Positions 9,139 to 18,000 of a DNA stretch of 64,000 nt are shown here, piece by piece; positions within the stretch are counted from its first letter, which is position 1; the number at the start of each line of letters is the position of its first letter. This stretch comes from Zhihengliuella sp. ISTPL4 (lineage in GTDB: Bacteria > Actinomycetota > Actinomycetes > Actinomycetales > Microbacteriaceae). Location of the stretch: contig NZ_CP025422.1 in the NCBI RefSeq assembly GCF_002848265.1, positions 2,572,727 through 2,636,726 of the forward strand. The letters are read 5' to 3'. The position numbers and the translations under genes are program-made. The notes under the pieces were generated by a model. The model did not search any database and was not told the origin of the DNA. It saw only the letters and a program-made list of their open reading frames with translations.

Positions 9139-9783
9139 TCACTCCTCGACACCGCGCACCAACGCGGCCGCGTGTGACCGGCTACGGGCCCCGAGCTTGG
9201 TGAGCACGTTCGACACGTGGGTCTTCACGGTCGGCACCGAGATCTTCAGGCGCGCGGCGAGCTGGGCGTTCGACCACCCCTGCAGGATCCCGTCGAGGAC
9301 GTCCCGCTCCCGCGGTGTCAGCTCGGGAAGCACGAACGTCGTCATCGGAGCCGGCTCCGGAGCGGACGCCGCCACCGCGGCGAGCGCTCGGCGGGTGACC
9401 CGCGGGTCCAGCGCCCCCTCTCCGGCAGCGACAGCACGCACGGACTGGACGAGGGTCGGCGCGTCGACGGTCTTCAGGAGGAACCCGACCGCGCCGGCGC
9501 GGAGCGCGGCGAGCACGAGCTCATCCTCGTCGAAGCTCGTCAGCACGAGCACGTCGCCGAGGCCGCGCTCGACGATCTCGCGGGTGGCCGAGACCCCATC
9601 GCGTCCGGGCATCCGCAGATCCATGAGGACGACGTCCGGCCGTAGCGCCGCGGCATTGCGCACGGCGACATCACCGTCGGCGGCCTCCCCCACCACCGCG
9701 ATGTCATGGGTCTCCAACATGATGCGCAGGCCCGCTCTGATCGCCCCGTGGTCGTCGGCCAGCAGCACGGTCGGCGCGGTCAT
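9139..9783 (-). CDS. NarL/LuxR-type response regulator
   Basis: A 214-residue response regulator. The receiver domain (residues 1-120) has the acidic pair LLADDH, the phosphoacceptor Asp in VVLMDLRMPG (~residue 55) and the conserved Lys in GFLLKTVD (~104). The LuxR-type HTH lies at ~150-210 (LTPRERDVLDGILQGWSNAQLA). The ATG at 9783 overlaps the stop of the partner kinase, so the pair is translationally coupled. It should bind DNA when phosphorylated by the kinase at 9780-10976. Target genes are not evident. Confidence 0.95.
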   Translation of the reverse strand: MTAPTVLLADDHGAIRAGLRIMLETHDIAVVGEAADGDVAVRNAAALRPDVVLMDLRMPGRDGVSATREIVERGLGDVLVLTSFDEDELVLAALRAGAVGFLLKTVDAPTLVQSVRAVAAGEGALDPRVTRRALAAVAASAPEPAPMTTFVLPELTPRERDVLDGILQGWSNAQLAARLKISVPTVKTHVSNVLTKLGARSRSHAAALVRGVEE

Positions 9784-10976
9784 GCCCGAACCCCCGCGGG
9801 CAGTCGCGCCTCGACAAGCCAGCCCTCCGCCTCCGGTCCGGCGCGGAAGGTGCCGCCGAGAGCGGTGACGCGTTCCCGCAGCATCTGCAGCCCCCACCCC
9901 TCGCCGCCCTGGCCGGCCGTCGCCGTGGGGGCACCACCCCGAGACCGCACCGCGACGCGCACGTGGCCGCCGTCCCGGGCGATGGCCACCTCCACGGAAG
10001 CACCGTTCGCGTGACGGACGCAGTTGCCCAGCGCCTCGCGCACCACCCGCACGACCGCCTGCTCGCCGCCCCCGCCGAGGTCACCCGGATCCTCGACGAC
10101 CAGCCGGACGTCGAGCCCGGAGCGTCGGGCCTCCGCGGCGAGGCGGTCGATGTCGGCCCACCCCGGCGTCGGAGTCAGCGCGCCCTCACCTCGCCGCAGC
10201 ACTCCGATCATCGTGCGCAGGGCGCCGTGCGCATCGAGTCCGGCGTCCCGCACCGCCTGCAGCGCGGCGCGGTCGTCGGATCGGTCGAGCGGAGCGGCCA
10301 GCGCCGCCTCCGCCCTGATGGCCATGGCCATCACGTGTCCCGCCACCACGTCGTGCAGCTCCCGCGCCATGGTCTCGCGCTCGCGCTGCACGGCCTCCGC
10401 ACGGTCCCGGTCCGCGGTCGCGGCGGCATCCTCCGCACGCTGCCGGTGCAGCTCAGCGAGCTCGTGCGCCTGGGACACCGCGACAGCCCACCAGTAGTCG
10501 GTGCCGAAGATCGCCCCGAACTGCACGGCGAACAGCAGTGCGACCGGGGGCGTCGCCGGAGAGAACAGCAGGGCGGCCGAGAACAGCGCGACGGTCGCCG
10601 CACCGAGCAGCACGAGCAGCACGCGGCGCCCGCGCGGTCCGGCGAAAAAGGCCGCTGTCCACAGCACGTCGAGCAGGACCACGAGCGTGCCGACGCCCCC
10701 CACCGTGAGCAGGTCGGCGACGAAGAGGACGGCGACCAGGGCGAGCACTGTCCACGGGTGGCGACGCTTCCCGAGGGCGAGAGCGCAGGCCGGGAAGGCG
10801 AGCACCAGGGCCCACCACGGCGAGACGTCCTCCGGCAGCAGCGAAAACGGCCCCCAGATCCCATGGAAGCCGAGCGCCGCCATGATCGTCGCGAGGGCGG
10901 CCATGCCGACGGGGTCCGCCCACCATCGGTGTCGCCGGTACCAGGCGGCGGGCCCTCCGTCGGCCGGATCGTGCAT
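9780..10976 (-). CDS. sensor histidine kinase (HisKA_3 type)
   Basis: A 398-residue membrane kinase. Residues ~20-150 hold several hydrophobic segments. The dimerisation/phosphoacceptor region carries the histidine in ARELHDVVAGHVMAMA, and the C-terminal HATPase domain ends with a G-box (GGEGWGLQMLRERV). This architecture pairs with NarL-type regulators, here the overlapping downstream gene. The start is taken as ATG at 10976; an in-frame TTG at 10988 would add four residues but has no ribosome-binding site. The signal sensed is unknown; the lack of a large extracytoplasmic domain suggests intramembrane sensing. Confidence 0.93.
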   Translation of the reverse strand: MHDPADGGPAAWYRRHRWWADPVGMAALATIMAALGFHGIWGPFSLLPEDVSPWWALVLAFPACALALGKRRHPWTVLALVAVLFVADLLTVGGVGTLVVLLDVLWTAAFFAGPRGRRVLLVLLGAATVALFSAALLFSPATPPVALLFAVQFGAIFGTDYWWAVAVSQAHELAELHRQRAEDAAATADRDRAEAVQRERETMARELHDVVAGHVMAMAIRAEAALAAPLDRSDDRAALQAVRDAGLDAHGALRTMIGVLRRGEGALTPTPGWADIDRLAAEARRSGLDVRLVVEDPGDLGGGGEQAVVRVVREALGNCVRHANGASVEVAIARDGGHVRVAVRSRGGAPTATAGQGGEGWGLQMLRERVTALGGTFRAGPEAEGWLVEARLPAGVRA

Positions 10977-11083
10977 GTCCTCATGCAATCACGGCAGGCA
11001 CCGCGCCGCATCCGACGAAAGGATGAGGGCGGTGGGACGACCGCGACTTTCGCCCGATCCGCGCACGCCCGCACCCGGGGATC

Positions 11084-11944
11084 GTGGAGGCCATGGAACT
11101 CTTCGGCGGGCTGCCGCTGCCCCTGTCCCTCGCCGTGCTCGCGCTCATCGACGGTCTGAGCGTCGGCACGCTGCTCATCCCGGTCTTCCTCCTGCTGCAC
11201 CCCGGGCGGGTCCGCGCGGGACGGATCCTCCTCTACCTCGCGACGATCGCCGTCTTCTATCTCGTCGTCGGCCTCCTCTTCCTGTGGGGGCTGGTGAACC
11301 TCGTCGACGTCGCCTCCGACTTCCTGAGCTCTCCCGCGGGGATGATCACCCGCCTCGTCGTCGGCGCCGCCCTCCTCATCACGGCCTTCGTGATGCCGAC
11401 GAAACCCGCCGAAGCAGCGCCGGGCGCGGTGCCCACGGCCGCCGTCGCGGCAGCGGATCCCGGGAAGCCGGGCAGCGACCGCGTATCGGCATCGGGTGCG
11501 CAGGCACACCCTCCCGCCCCGTCCGCCGCCACGGCGACGGCCGCGCCGCGTCCCGGTCGGATCACCCGGTGGCGGCAGCGCCTGCTCGACCCGAAGACAC
11601 GCGGGTTCGCGGTCATGGCCGTCGCGATCGCCGCCGGCCTCGTGGAGGTCGCGACGATGCTGCCCTACATCGTGGCGATGACGATGCTCGCTGATGCCGG
11701 CGTCGACACGCCCCTCCGGGTGCTCTCCCTCGCGGGGTACTGCGCGCTCATGATCGCCCCGGCCCTCGTGCTCCTCGTGCTGCGACTCGTGGCGGCCCCG
11801 CTCGTGCAGCGCCCGCTGGAGCGCTTCGCCGCCTGGATGGAGCGGACAGGGGCGGAGAACACCGCCTGGATCATCGGCATCATCGGCTTCCTCATCGCCC
11901 GGTCGGCCGCCACCGAGCTCGGACTCTTCGGCGCGATCTTCTGA
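11084..11944 (+). CDS. GAP-family (Sap-like) integral membrane protein
   Basis: A 286-residue protein with six predicted membrane helices, three before and three after a soluble Ala/Pro-rich loop (~residues 105-165). The organisation and N-terminal PLPLSLAVLALIDGLSVGTL match the GAP/Sap family, named after a mycobacterial protein that helps export or surface-address a glycolipid. The substrate here is unknown. The start is either GTG at 11084 or ATG at 11093. The GGAGG at 11086-11090 is too close to the ATG for a normal site, so the GTG is kept. It is divergent from the sensor kinase. Confidence 0.8.
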   Translation: MEAMELFGGLPLPLSLAVLALIDGLSVGTLLIPVFLLLHPGRVRAGRILLYLATIAVFYLVVGLLFLWGLVNLVDVASDFLSSPAGMITRLVVGAALLITAFVMPTKPAEAAPGAVPTAAVAAADPGKPGSDRVSASGAQAHPPAPSAATATAAPRPGRITRWRQRLLDPKTRGFAVMAVAIAAGLVEVATMLPYIVAMTMLADAGVDTPLRVLSLAGYCALMIAPALVLLVLRLVAAPLVQRPLERFAAWMERTGAENTAWIIGIIGFLIARSAATELGLFGAIF

Positions 11945-11979
11945 CCGCGACCCCGGCGGCGACGAAGTAGGCTCGTCGG

Positions 11980-12675
11980 GTGCGTCTCGTCATCGCCCGC
12001 TGCTCGGTCGACTACACCGGCCGACTCAACGCCCATCTTCCGCTCGCCACCCGCCTGCTCGTGCACAAGGGTGACGGGAGTCTGCTCGTGCACTCCGACG
12101 GCGGCAGCTACAAGCCACTCAACTGGATGAGTCCGCCGTGCATGCTCGCCACCGAGGAACCGGGCGAGGAAGAAGCCGGCGCCGGCGTCGTCGAGGTGTG
12201 GCGCGTGACCCACAAGAAGACCGGCGACGCCCTCCGCGTGCAGATCTACGAGGTCATCCACGACTCGAGCCACGAGCTCGGGATCGATCCCGGTCTGCAG
12301 AAGGACGGCGTCGAGGCCGACCTGCAGCGTCTGCTCGCGGAGCAGGTGGACCGCGTCGCCGAGGGTGCCACCCTGGTCCGTCGTGAGTACCCCACGGCCA
12401 TCGGCCCCGTCGACCTGCTGGTGCGCGACGCCGACGGCGTGGCGATCGCCGTCGAGGTCAAGCGCCGCGGCGACATCGACGGCGTCGAGCAGCTCACCCG
12501 CTATCTCGAGCTTCTCGGTCGCGACCCCCACCTGGCACCGGTGCAGGGCGTGTTCGCGGCCCAGGAGATCAAGCCGCAGGCCCGCGTCCTCGCCGAGGAT
12601 CGCGGCATCCGCTGCCTCGTGCTGGACTACGACGACATGAAGGGCATCGAGTCGGGCATCCCCCGCCTCTTCTGA
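11980..12675 (+). CDS. nucS: endonuclease NucS (non-canonical mismatch repair)
   Basis: A 231-residue protein of the NucS/EndoMS family, the mismatch-specific endonuclease that replaces MutS/MutL in most actinobacteria. The N-terminal dimerisation/DNA-binding half begins [16 protein letters not shown]. The C-terminal nuclease domain holds the RecB-like catalytic residues in [20 protein letters not shown] (Asp...Glu-x-Lys). The last residues IPRLF resemble the C-terminal clamp-binding tail described for the family. The start is GTG at 11980; TAGGCT at 11968-11973 ends 6 nt before it, so the mRNA is probably leaderless. Confidence 0.95.
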   Translation: MRLVIARCSVDYTGRLNAHLPLATRLLVHKGDGSLLVHSDGGSYKPLNWMSPPCMLATEEPGEEEAGAGVVEVWRVTHKKTGDALRVQIYEVIHDSSHELGIDPGLQKDGVEADLQRLLAEQVDRVAEGATLVRREYPTAIGPVDLLVRDADGVAIAVEVKRRGDIDGVEQLTRYLELLGRDPHLAPVQGVFAAQEIKPQARVLAEDRGIRCLVLDYDDMKGIESGIPRLF

Positions 12676-12677
12676 CC

Positions 12678-12935
12678 TCAGCGCGTCGAGACCAGGCGGG
12701 GCCTCGGGCCCTCCAGCCGCGCGATCGCGATCTTCACCTCGGTGAGCTCGTGCTCGATCCGGTCGAACTTCGCGTCCTGGATCGCGAACCTCGCGTCGAC
12801 CTTCGTCTCCATCGCGGCGAACCGCGTGTCCATCCGACCGATCATCCAGCCGAATCCGCTGATGATCGCGACGAGAGTCGTCGCGGCCGTCGCCAGCATC
12901 GTGATGACTTCCACCGACACGTACATGGCCCCCAT
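12678..12935 (-). CDS. small membrane protein with coiled coil
   Basis: An 85-residue protein with one membrane helix (~residues 10-32, MLATAATTLVAIISGFGWMI) followed by a charged helical stretch with heptad-like repeats (DTRFAAMETKVDARFAIQDA, then IEHELTEVKIAIARLE). The start is ATG at 12935 with GGGTGAG just upstream; a GTG at 12962 would extend it. It converges on nucS with a 2-bp gap. Similar single-helix coiled-coil proteins are common in this family of organisms and have no assigned role. Hypothetical. Confidence 0.7.
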   Translation of the reverse strand: MGAMYVSVEVITMLATAATTLVAIISGFGWMIGRMDTRFAAMETKVDARFAIQDAKFDRIEHELTEVKIAIARLEGPRPRLVSTR

Positions 12936-13071
12936 TCTCACCCGTGATCCCGCCGCTGTCACGACTCTAGATCGGCGTGAAGGGCCTTCCTGCGTTCGGT
13001 GGAGGAACCCGTTTCGTGCACACCTGTGCAGGACGGGCGGGCACCCGTTCGCGGGACCCTAGGCTGGAGGC

Positions 13072-13737
13072 ATGCCCTCTTCGCCATACTCGTGTGTGCT
13101 CTGGGACGTCGACGGGACCATCGTCGACGCCTCGGTCGGAATCCTGCGTCGCCTGAACATCGCCCTGACGCACTTCGGCCACCCGGCGCCCACGCGGGAA
13201 GAGCTCGTGCACTGGATCGGCCCTCCCATGTTCCAGTCCTTCCAGGACCAGGCGGGGATGACGCCCGAGCAGTCGACCGAGGCCGTGGCGTTCTACCGCA
13301 CCCTCGGCAAGGCCGACGGGTACACGACCGACGTGCAGACGTATCCGGGGGTCGCCGAGCTGATCCACGACCTGCGCGCGGCGGGTGTCCCTCAGGCGAC
13401 GGCGAGCTCCAAGCCCGAGAATCAGGTCGACGCGCTGGTGGATCACTTCGGACTCCGGCCGTCGTTCCTGACGACCGTGGGCGCCACGCCGGACGAGGCC
13501 ACGCTCGCCTCAAAGACCGACATCGTGGCGGAAGCGCTGCGGCGGCTGCGCACGCTCGGCGCCGACACCTCTCGCCCTGTCCTCGTCGGCGACCGGCACC
13601 ACGATGTCGAGGGCGGTCTCGCGAACGGCGTTCCCGTCATCTTCGTGGGCTGGGGATTCAGCGATCCGCACGAGGGCGACGACGCGGCGTTCCGCGTCAC
13701 GAGCGTCGACGAGCTGCGCGCACTCCTGCTGCCCTGA
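13072..13737 (+). CDS. HAD-family hydrolase (phosphoglycolate-phosphatase-like)
   Basis: A 221-residue haloacid-dehalogenase phosphatase. Motif I is LWDVDGTIVD (residues ~10-19, nucleophile Asp), motif II is TASSKP (~109) and motif III/IV is VLVGDRHHDVEG (~178-190). A helical cap sits between motifs I and II. The layout matches Gph-like phosphatases; the physiological phosphoester is not clear. The start is ATG at 13072. GGAGG lies just upstream, but TAGGCT at 13060-13065 also fits leaderless expression. It converges on the cold-shock gene, separated by a candidate hairpin terminator. Confidence 0.9.
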   Translation: MPSSPYSCVLWDVDGTIVDASVGILRRLNIALTHFGHPAPTREELVHWIGPPMFQSFQDQAGMTPEQSTEAVAFYRTLGKADGYTTDVQTYPGVAELIHDLRAAGVPQATASSKPENQVDALVDHFGLRPSFLTTVGATPDEATLASKTDIVAEALRRLRTLGADTSRPVLVGDRHHDVEGGLANGVPVIFVGWGFSDPHEGDDAAFRVTSVDELRALLLP

Positions 13738-13762
13738 CCGGCCCCAGGCCGTCAGGAGACGA

Positions 13763-13808
13763 AACTCCCCGCCGGGTCAGCGCCTGCGCGTGGATCCGAC
13801 GGGGAGTT
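13763..13808. terminator. candidate bidirectional hairpin between HAD and csp genes
   Basis: AACTCCCCG at 13763-13771 pairs with CGGGGAGTT at 13800-13808 around a 28-nt loop that is itself GC-rich. It sits between two convergent genes, where a shared terminator is expected. The long loop and absence of a T-run make it a weak call. Confidence 0.45.
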
Positions 13809-13826
13809 CCCGGTGTTGCTTCCGCC

Positions 13827-14033
13827 TCAGACGGGGCGGATGTTCTCTGCCTGCAGGCCCTTGGGGCCCTGCGCCACATCGAACTCGACCCGCTGGTTCT
13901 CTTCGAGAGAGCGGTAGCCGGATGACTGGATGGCGGAGTAGTGCGCGAAGACGTCAGCGCCTCCGTCGTCGGGGGAGATGAAGCCGAAGCCCTTCTCCGA
14001 GTTGAACCACTTGACCGTGCCCTGGGTGCTCAT
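13827..14033 (-). CDS. cold-shock protein, CspA family
   Basis: A 68-residue single cold-shock domain. RNP1 is KGFGFI (residues ~14-19) and RNP2 is VFAHYS (~27-32), with the opening [15 protein letters not shown]. It binds single-stranded RNA/DNA as a chaperone that melts secondary structure. The start is the ATG at 14033, the usual one for the family; in-frame codons upstream add no domain. Upstream lies a 480-bp gene-free region with several strong inverted repeats, which may be a structured leader or terminators. Confidence 0.96.
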   Translation of the reverse strand: MSTQGTVKWFNSEKGFGFISPDDGGADVFAHYSAIQSSGYRSLEENQRVEFDVAQGPKGLQAENIRPV

Positions 14034-14513
14034 GTACTGCCTGTTCTGCTGATGTAGAAGCCGACGCAGGGGTGCACCGACATCGCTAACGCTAGTGGAG
14101 GGGACCCCTAGCGGAATAGCCGTTGCGAGAAGGTAATCCAAATGTTGCACGAGCGGATGCGCCCGGAAAATGGTGTGGCCCTCACCGCGGGGGGAGCGAT
14201 GAGGGCCGAAGACGACCGGAGGGTGCGTCAGAAACAGCCTAACCCCTCCGCGGGGTTCTTGTCCCCCTTTTGGGGGACAAATTTGAAAATCTTCGAGAGG
14301 ACCGGGCAGAGAGCGGCCCTCTCGAGGAGCCCATTGGGGACTGAACTACTCGAGAGGGCCCAATCGCATGCACGGATCGTCCGGCCCGTGGGGAGGGCCT
14401 CCGCCCCCTGGGGAGAGGCGTAGACGATCGATCCCCTTGCATGCACCTTCACCATAGGGGAGGACGCGATCTCCCGCCATGGACCTTGACAGACGCACCG
14501 GTAGCCTGAAGCG
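14034..14513. other. gene-free interval with three inverted repeats
   Basis: This 480-bp gap lies between the divergent cold-shock and shikimate-dehydrogenase-like genes. Three hairpins follow one another. AACCCC/GGGGTT is at 14241-14257. TTGTCCCCC/GGGGGACAA with a TTTT loop is at 14259-14280. The 12-bp arms GGCCCTCTCGAG/CTCGAGAGGGCC are at 14315-14326 and 14349-14360. Open frames here (for example 14142-14423) lack ribosome-binding sites and recognisable domains. The interval must also hold both promoters. Confidence 0.6.
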
Positions 14514-15335
14514 GTGACCATGCTGAACAAGGACATGACGCTCTGCATCTCGCTGTCGGCACGGCCGAGCAACAACGGCACCCGCTTCCACAACCACCTC
14601 TACGAAGCGCTCGGCCTGAACTGGATCTACAAGGCCTTCGCCCCGACCGATCTGACGCAGGCCATCGCCGGCGTGCGCGGTCTCGGCATCCGCGGGTGCG
14701 CGATCTCCATGCCGTACAAGGAGGACGTCATCGCCCTCGTCGATCGCATGGACCCCTCGGCGCAGGCCATCGACTCCGTGAACACCATCGTGAACGACGA
14801 CGGCGTCCTCACCGCCTCCAACACCGACTACTCGGCGATCGCGCAGCTCATCGCGGAGAACGACCTCGACCGGACGTCATCGGCGCTCCTGCGCGGCTCG
14901 GGCGGCATGGCGAAGGCGACGGCGGCCGCGTTCCGCGACGCCGGCTTCACAGACGTGACGATCGTCGCCCGGAACGAGTCCGCGGGCCGTGCCCTCGCCG
15001 ACCTCTACGACTTCGCCTGGCAACCGGAGGTCGGGAACGCGACGGCCGACGTGATCGTCAACGTCACCCCGATCGGCATGGCCGGGGGCGCGGAGGCCGA
15101 CGCGCTCGCCTTCGCGGAGCCCACGATCGCCGCAGCCACGGTCGTGTTCGACGTGGTCGCCCTGCCCGCGGAGACCCCGCTCATCACCGCCGGCCGCGCG
15201 GCGGGGAAGACCGTGATCACCGGCGCGGAGGTCGCGACGCGTCAGGCGCTCGAGCAGTTCGTCCTCTACACCGGCATCCGACCGTCCGCGGAGCAGGTAC
15301 GCGCCGCCGAGGCGTTCATGCGCGCCGGAGCGTGA
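14514..15335 (+). CDS. shikimate 5-dehydrogenase-like protein (AroE paralogue)
   Basis: A 273-residue protein of the shikimate/quinate dehydrogenase family. The substrate domain contains ISMPYKEDV (~residues 64-72), whose Lys corresponds to the catalytic lysine, and NTDYSAIAQL (~103). The Rossmann half has GSGGMAKATAAAF (~125) in place of the usual GAGGA. It stands alone, not beside other aroma-tic-pathway genes, so it may act on a related substrate. The start is GTG at 14514: TAGCCT at 14502-14507 ends 6 nt earlier, consistent with a leaderless mRNA; ATG at 14520 is the alternative. Confidence 0.88.
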   Translation: MTMLNKDMTLCISLSARPSNNGTRFHNHLYEALGLNWIYKAFAPTDLTQAIAGVRGLGIRGCAISMPYKEDVIALVDRMDPSAQAIDSVNTIVNDDGVLTASNTDYSAIAQLIAENDLDRTSSALLRGSGGMAKATAAAFRDAGFTDVTIVARNESAGRALADLYDFAWQPEVGNATADVIVNVTPIGMAGGAEADALAFAEPTIAAATVVFDVVALPAETPLITAGRAAGKTVITGAEVATRQALEQFVLYTGIRPSAEQVRAAEAFMRAGA

Positions 15336-15350
15336 GGCGATGATCCCACG

Positions 15351-15788
15351 TCAGGACGCGCGGCCCTCGGCGAGATAGCCGAGGCGGTGCAGGGTCTCCG
15401 CGTTGCGCCAGCGGAGCATCGGCGTGGTGAGGAACCGCGGCAGCAGCGTCGCCGGGCCCTTGACGGGCTCCTCGTCGATGCGCACCTGGCAGCCGGTCGG
15501 GGTCGTCCGCGCGCGGATCGTCACCTGGGCTTCGCCGACAGGCCAGCCCCGCGCCCGCAGCACCGCCCGGTGCGGCGGGTGCCATTCCACGAGCTCCGTC
15601 GTGTCGTCGAGGAGTGCGGGCCACGTACCGACCGAGTGGTGCAGCTGAGCGCCGGCAGCCGGCCAGGAGTCGTCGACGTCGCGCATCCGCGAGGCTCCGA
15701 CCACCCACGAGGGGTAGAGCCAGCCGTTCGCCAGCACGCGGAACACGTCATGGGTGGTGCACGTCAGGTCGCGGGTGTTGGTGGCCAT
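15351..15788 (-). CDS. SRPBCC-family (polyketide cyclase/dehydrase-like) protein
   Basis: A 145-residue START-like fold protein. MATNTRDLTCTTHDVFRVL at the N terminus, the central TELVEWHPPHRAVLRARGWP and the C-terminal long helix with PRFLTTPMLRWRNAETLHRL are typical of stand-alone SRPBCC proteins that bind small hydrophobic ligands. The start is ATG at 15788, where the domain begins. No enzyme activity can be read from the sequence. It is divergent from the broken acetyltransferase at 15882. Confidence 0.85.
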   Translation of the reverse strand: MATNTRDLTCTTHDVFRVLANGWLYPSWVVGASRMRDVDDSWPAAGAQLHHSVGTWPALLDDTTELVEWHPPHRAVLRARGWPVGEAQVTIRARTTPTGCQVRIDEEPVKGPATLLPRFLTTPMLRWRNAETLHRLGYLAEGRAS

Positions 15789-15881
15789 GGTTCCTCCGTT
15801 CCGCACCCATCCTGGGCGCTCTCCCCGCCCCGCGGACAGGTGCTTGACATCGGCGTCCGCCCTGTCCCGTACTCTCCTGCC

Positions 15882-16481
15882 ATGGCCCGCACCCACCCCG
15901 CCGCCTCCACCGGTTACGAGCCGGACTACCCGCTCCTCACAAAGCGCCTGGTGCTGCGTCCGATCGTCGCGACCGATGCCGTGGCGATGCACGCCTACAA
16001 GTCCGACCCCGCCACCGTGCGGTACGTCCCGTACGGACCGCTCGACGTGGCGGACATCGAGGAACGCATCGCCACGATCTGGTCGAACACGCACTTCGCC
16101 GGAGAGGGCGACGCCGTCTGTCTGGCGGTGGAGGATCGCGATTCCGGCACCCTTCTCGGAGACGTCGTCCTGTTCTGACGCGACGAGACGAACCGCGCGG
16201 GCGAGATCGGGTACATCTTCGATCCCCGATTCGCAGGTCGCGGATATGCGACGGAAGCCGTTCATGCCCTCCTCGCGGTCGGCTTCGACGGGCTGGGGTT
16301 GCACCGCATCTCGGCGCGGATCGACGAGCGGAACTCCGCATCGGTGCGAGTGGCGGAACGGCTCGGGTTCCGCCACGAGGCCCGTTTCGTCCAGAGCGAG
16401 TGGTTCAAGGGCGAGTGGTCGACGCTGCTCGTCCTGGCGATCCTGGAGCACGAGTGGCGCGCGGGGGTGTCGCCGGACTGA
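15882..16481 (+). pseudogene. GNAT acetyltransferase interrupted by an in-frame TGA
   Basis: The reading frame from ATG 15882 encodes the N-terminal half of a RimJ-like GNAT domain (TKRLVLRPIVATDAVAMHAY), then meets TGA at 16176-16178. The same frame continues without shift for another 100 codons: IGYIFDPRFAGRGYATEAVH (acetyl-CoA-binding loop) and ISARIDERNSASVRVAERLG, ending at 16481. A single nonsense change, for example from TGG, would explain this. The intact gene would encode ~199 residues. The 3' half keeps good coding character, so the event is recent or a sequencing error. Readthrough is possible but there is no evidence for it. Confidence 0.85.
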
Positions 16482-16567
16482 GCGTCCGCGCGCTCCCCGG
16501 CTAGCACAATCGCTCGGGGCACGCCTCCCCCTTGGGCCCCGTCGAGATCCCGTGACAGGGTCGATCC

Positions 16568-17896
16568 ATGCTTCAGCGACTGACTTCCCGACTGTCCGAC
16601 GGCGTCGACGCGGTCTTGCACGAGGACTCTCCGGCGCTGCTGACCCGCGGCTACGACTTCGGCGAGCGCATCTGGCGTCGCGCCCGCTCGGGGGCCCGCT
16701 CCGCCCCGATGCGCCTGCTCGGCCACCCGGCCGCGTTCGTCCGGGGCGCCGAAGGGGTGGAACTGTTCTATGACGAGAGCCGTATCGCCCGCGCCGGCGC
16801 CATGCCGGGGGTCATCCGCGAACCGCTGTTCGGCCACGGCTCGGTGCACGCCCTCGACGGCGCCGCGCACCGCCACCGCAAGGCCACCTTCGTGGCGGTG
16901 GCCTACGAGGACGCCCAGGTCGAGCGGCTCACGCCATACCTGGAGCGCGAGTGGGCGACGGAACGCGAGGACTGGCGCGCCGGCGGCACACGCAGTGCGT
17001 ACGACGCCGCCGTCGGTGCGTTCGGGCGCGCCATGATGCGCTGGGCGGGCCTGCCCGGCACGGCCGCCGCGCAGACCCGATGGGCAGCCCGACTCGCGCA
17101 GATCGTGGACGGCTTCGGCGCGCCGTACTCCCCCGCCTACCTCGAGGCTTTCGCGAACCGGGTCTTCTCCAACCGCCACGCGCGACGTCTCATCGAGGCC
17201 GTCCGCGCCGGCACCCTGAGCGCTCCGGACGGCACGGCCCTCGCCCTCTGGGCCGCGCATCGCGACGGGAACGGGGAACTCCTGTCCGCCGAGGTCGCCG
17301 GGGTGGAGCTGCAGAACAGCATCCGTCCGATGATCGCCGCCGCGCGATTCGTGGCGTTCGCGGCGAAGCAGCTGCACGACCACCCGGAGTGGCGTGCGCG
17401 GATCGCGGCCGAGACCGCGGAGCGCGGGGCTTTCGTCGGCGGGACACTCGCGACGATGTTCGCGCAGGAGGTGCGCCGGACCGGGTTGTTCGTGCCGATG
17501 CTGCCGGGGCGGAGCATCGCGGAGGTCGAGATCGAGGGTGTGACCGTCCCGGAAGGGGGCCGGGTCGTGCTGGACATCCTCGGCACGAACACCGACGCGC
17601 GATCGTGGTCCCATCCGGAGCGCTTCGCCCCCGAGCGGTTCACGGACGTCGACGACTACGAGGACATCACGACCTTCATCCCCCAAGGCGGGGGCGACGT
17701 CGCCTCCGGACACCGCTGCCCCGGCGAGAAGCTCGTGATCGCCGGCCTCTCCGCCGCGATCGCGGTGCTGAGCGACCCGGAACTGACGGTGCTCGATGAA
17801 GGACTCGACGTGAACCGCCGTCGGCTCCCCACCAAGCCGTCCTCTGGAGGCCGGGTGCGCGCCGCCGGCTCCGGGCGCGGCTGCCCGTTCCACTGA
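16568..17896 (+). CDS. cytochrome P450, CYP152-like peroxygenase
   Basis: A 442-residue P450. The heme-ligand region is IPQGGGDVASGHRCPGEKLV (Cys near residue 384), with the insertion pattern of CYP152 fatty-acid peroxygenases rather than the usual FxxGxRxCxG. The I-helix region has NSIRPMIAAARFVAFAA, matching the Arg-Pro pair that in CYP152 enzymes replaces the acid-alcohol pair and binds the fatty-acid carboxylate. Such enzymes use H2O2 to hydroxylate or decarboxylate fatty acids without a redox partner, and no ferredoxin gene is nearby. The start is ATG at 16568. The gene appears monocistronic. Confidence 0.9.
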   Translation: MLQRLTSRLSDGVDAVLHEDSPALLTRGYDFGERIWRRARSGARSAPMRLLGHPAAFVRGAEGVELFYDESRIARAGAMPGVIREPLFGHGSVHALDGAAHRHRKATFVAVAYEDAQVERLTPYLEREWATEREDWRAGGTRSAYDAAVGAFGRAMMRWAGLPGTAAAQTRWAARLAQIVDGFGAPYSPAYLEAFANRVFSNRHARRLIEAVRAGTLSAPDGTALALWAAHRDGNGELLSAEVAGVELQNSIRPMIAAARFVAFAAKQLHDHPEWRARIAAETAERGAFVGGTLATMFAQEVRRTGLFVPMLPGRSIAEVEIEGVTVPEGGRVVLDILGTNTDARSWSHPERFAPERFTDVDDYEDITTFIPQGGGDVASGHRCPGEKLVIAGLSAAIAVLSDPELTVLDEGLDVNRRRLPTKPSSGGRVRAAGSGRGCPFH

Positions 17897-18000
17897 GTCC
17901 CGGGGGTCGCACGTCGTCCGCGACCTGTCAACCGGGTGGCTCCGGTCGGCCTCCCCGGAGAGCCTGGAAGAACGACGGACATCGAGACGTGGAGGACATG

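Noticed and set aside
14142..14423. A 93-codon frame between csp and the shikimate-dehydrogenase-like gene
   Set aside because: It runs across three inverted repeats, lacks a ribosome-binding site and resembles no family.
15844..15875. TTGACA-TACTCT promoter before the broken acetyltransferase
   Set aside because: The spacer is 20 bp, too long for a confident call.
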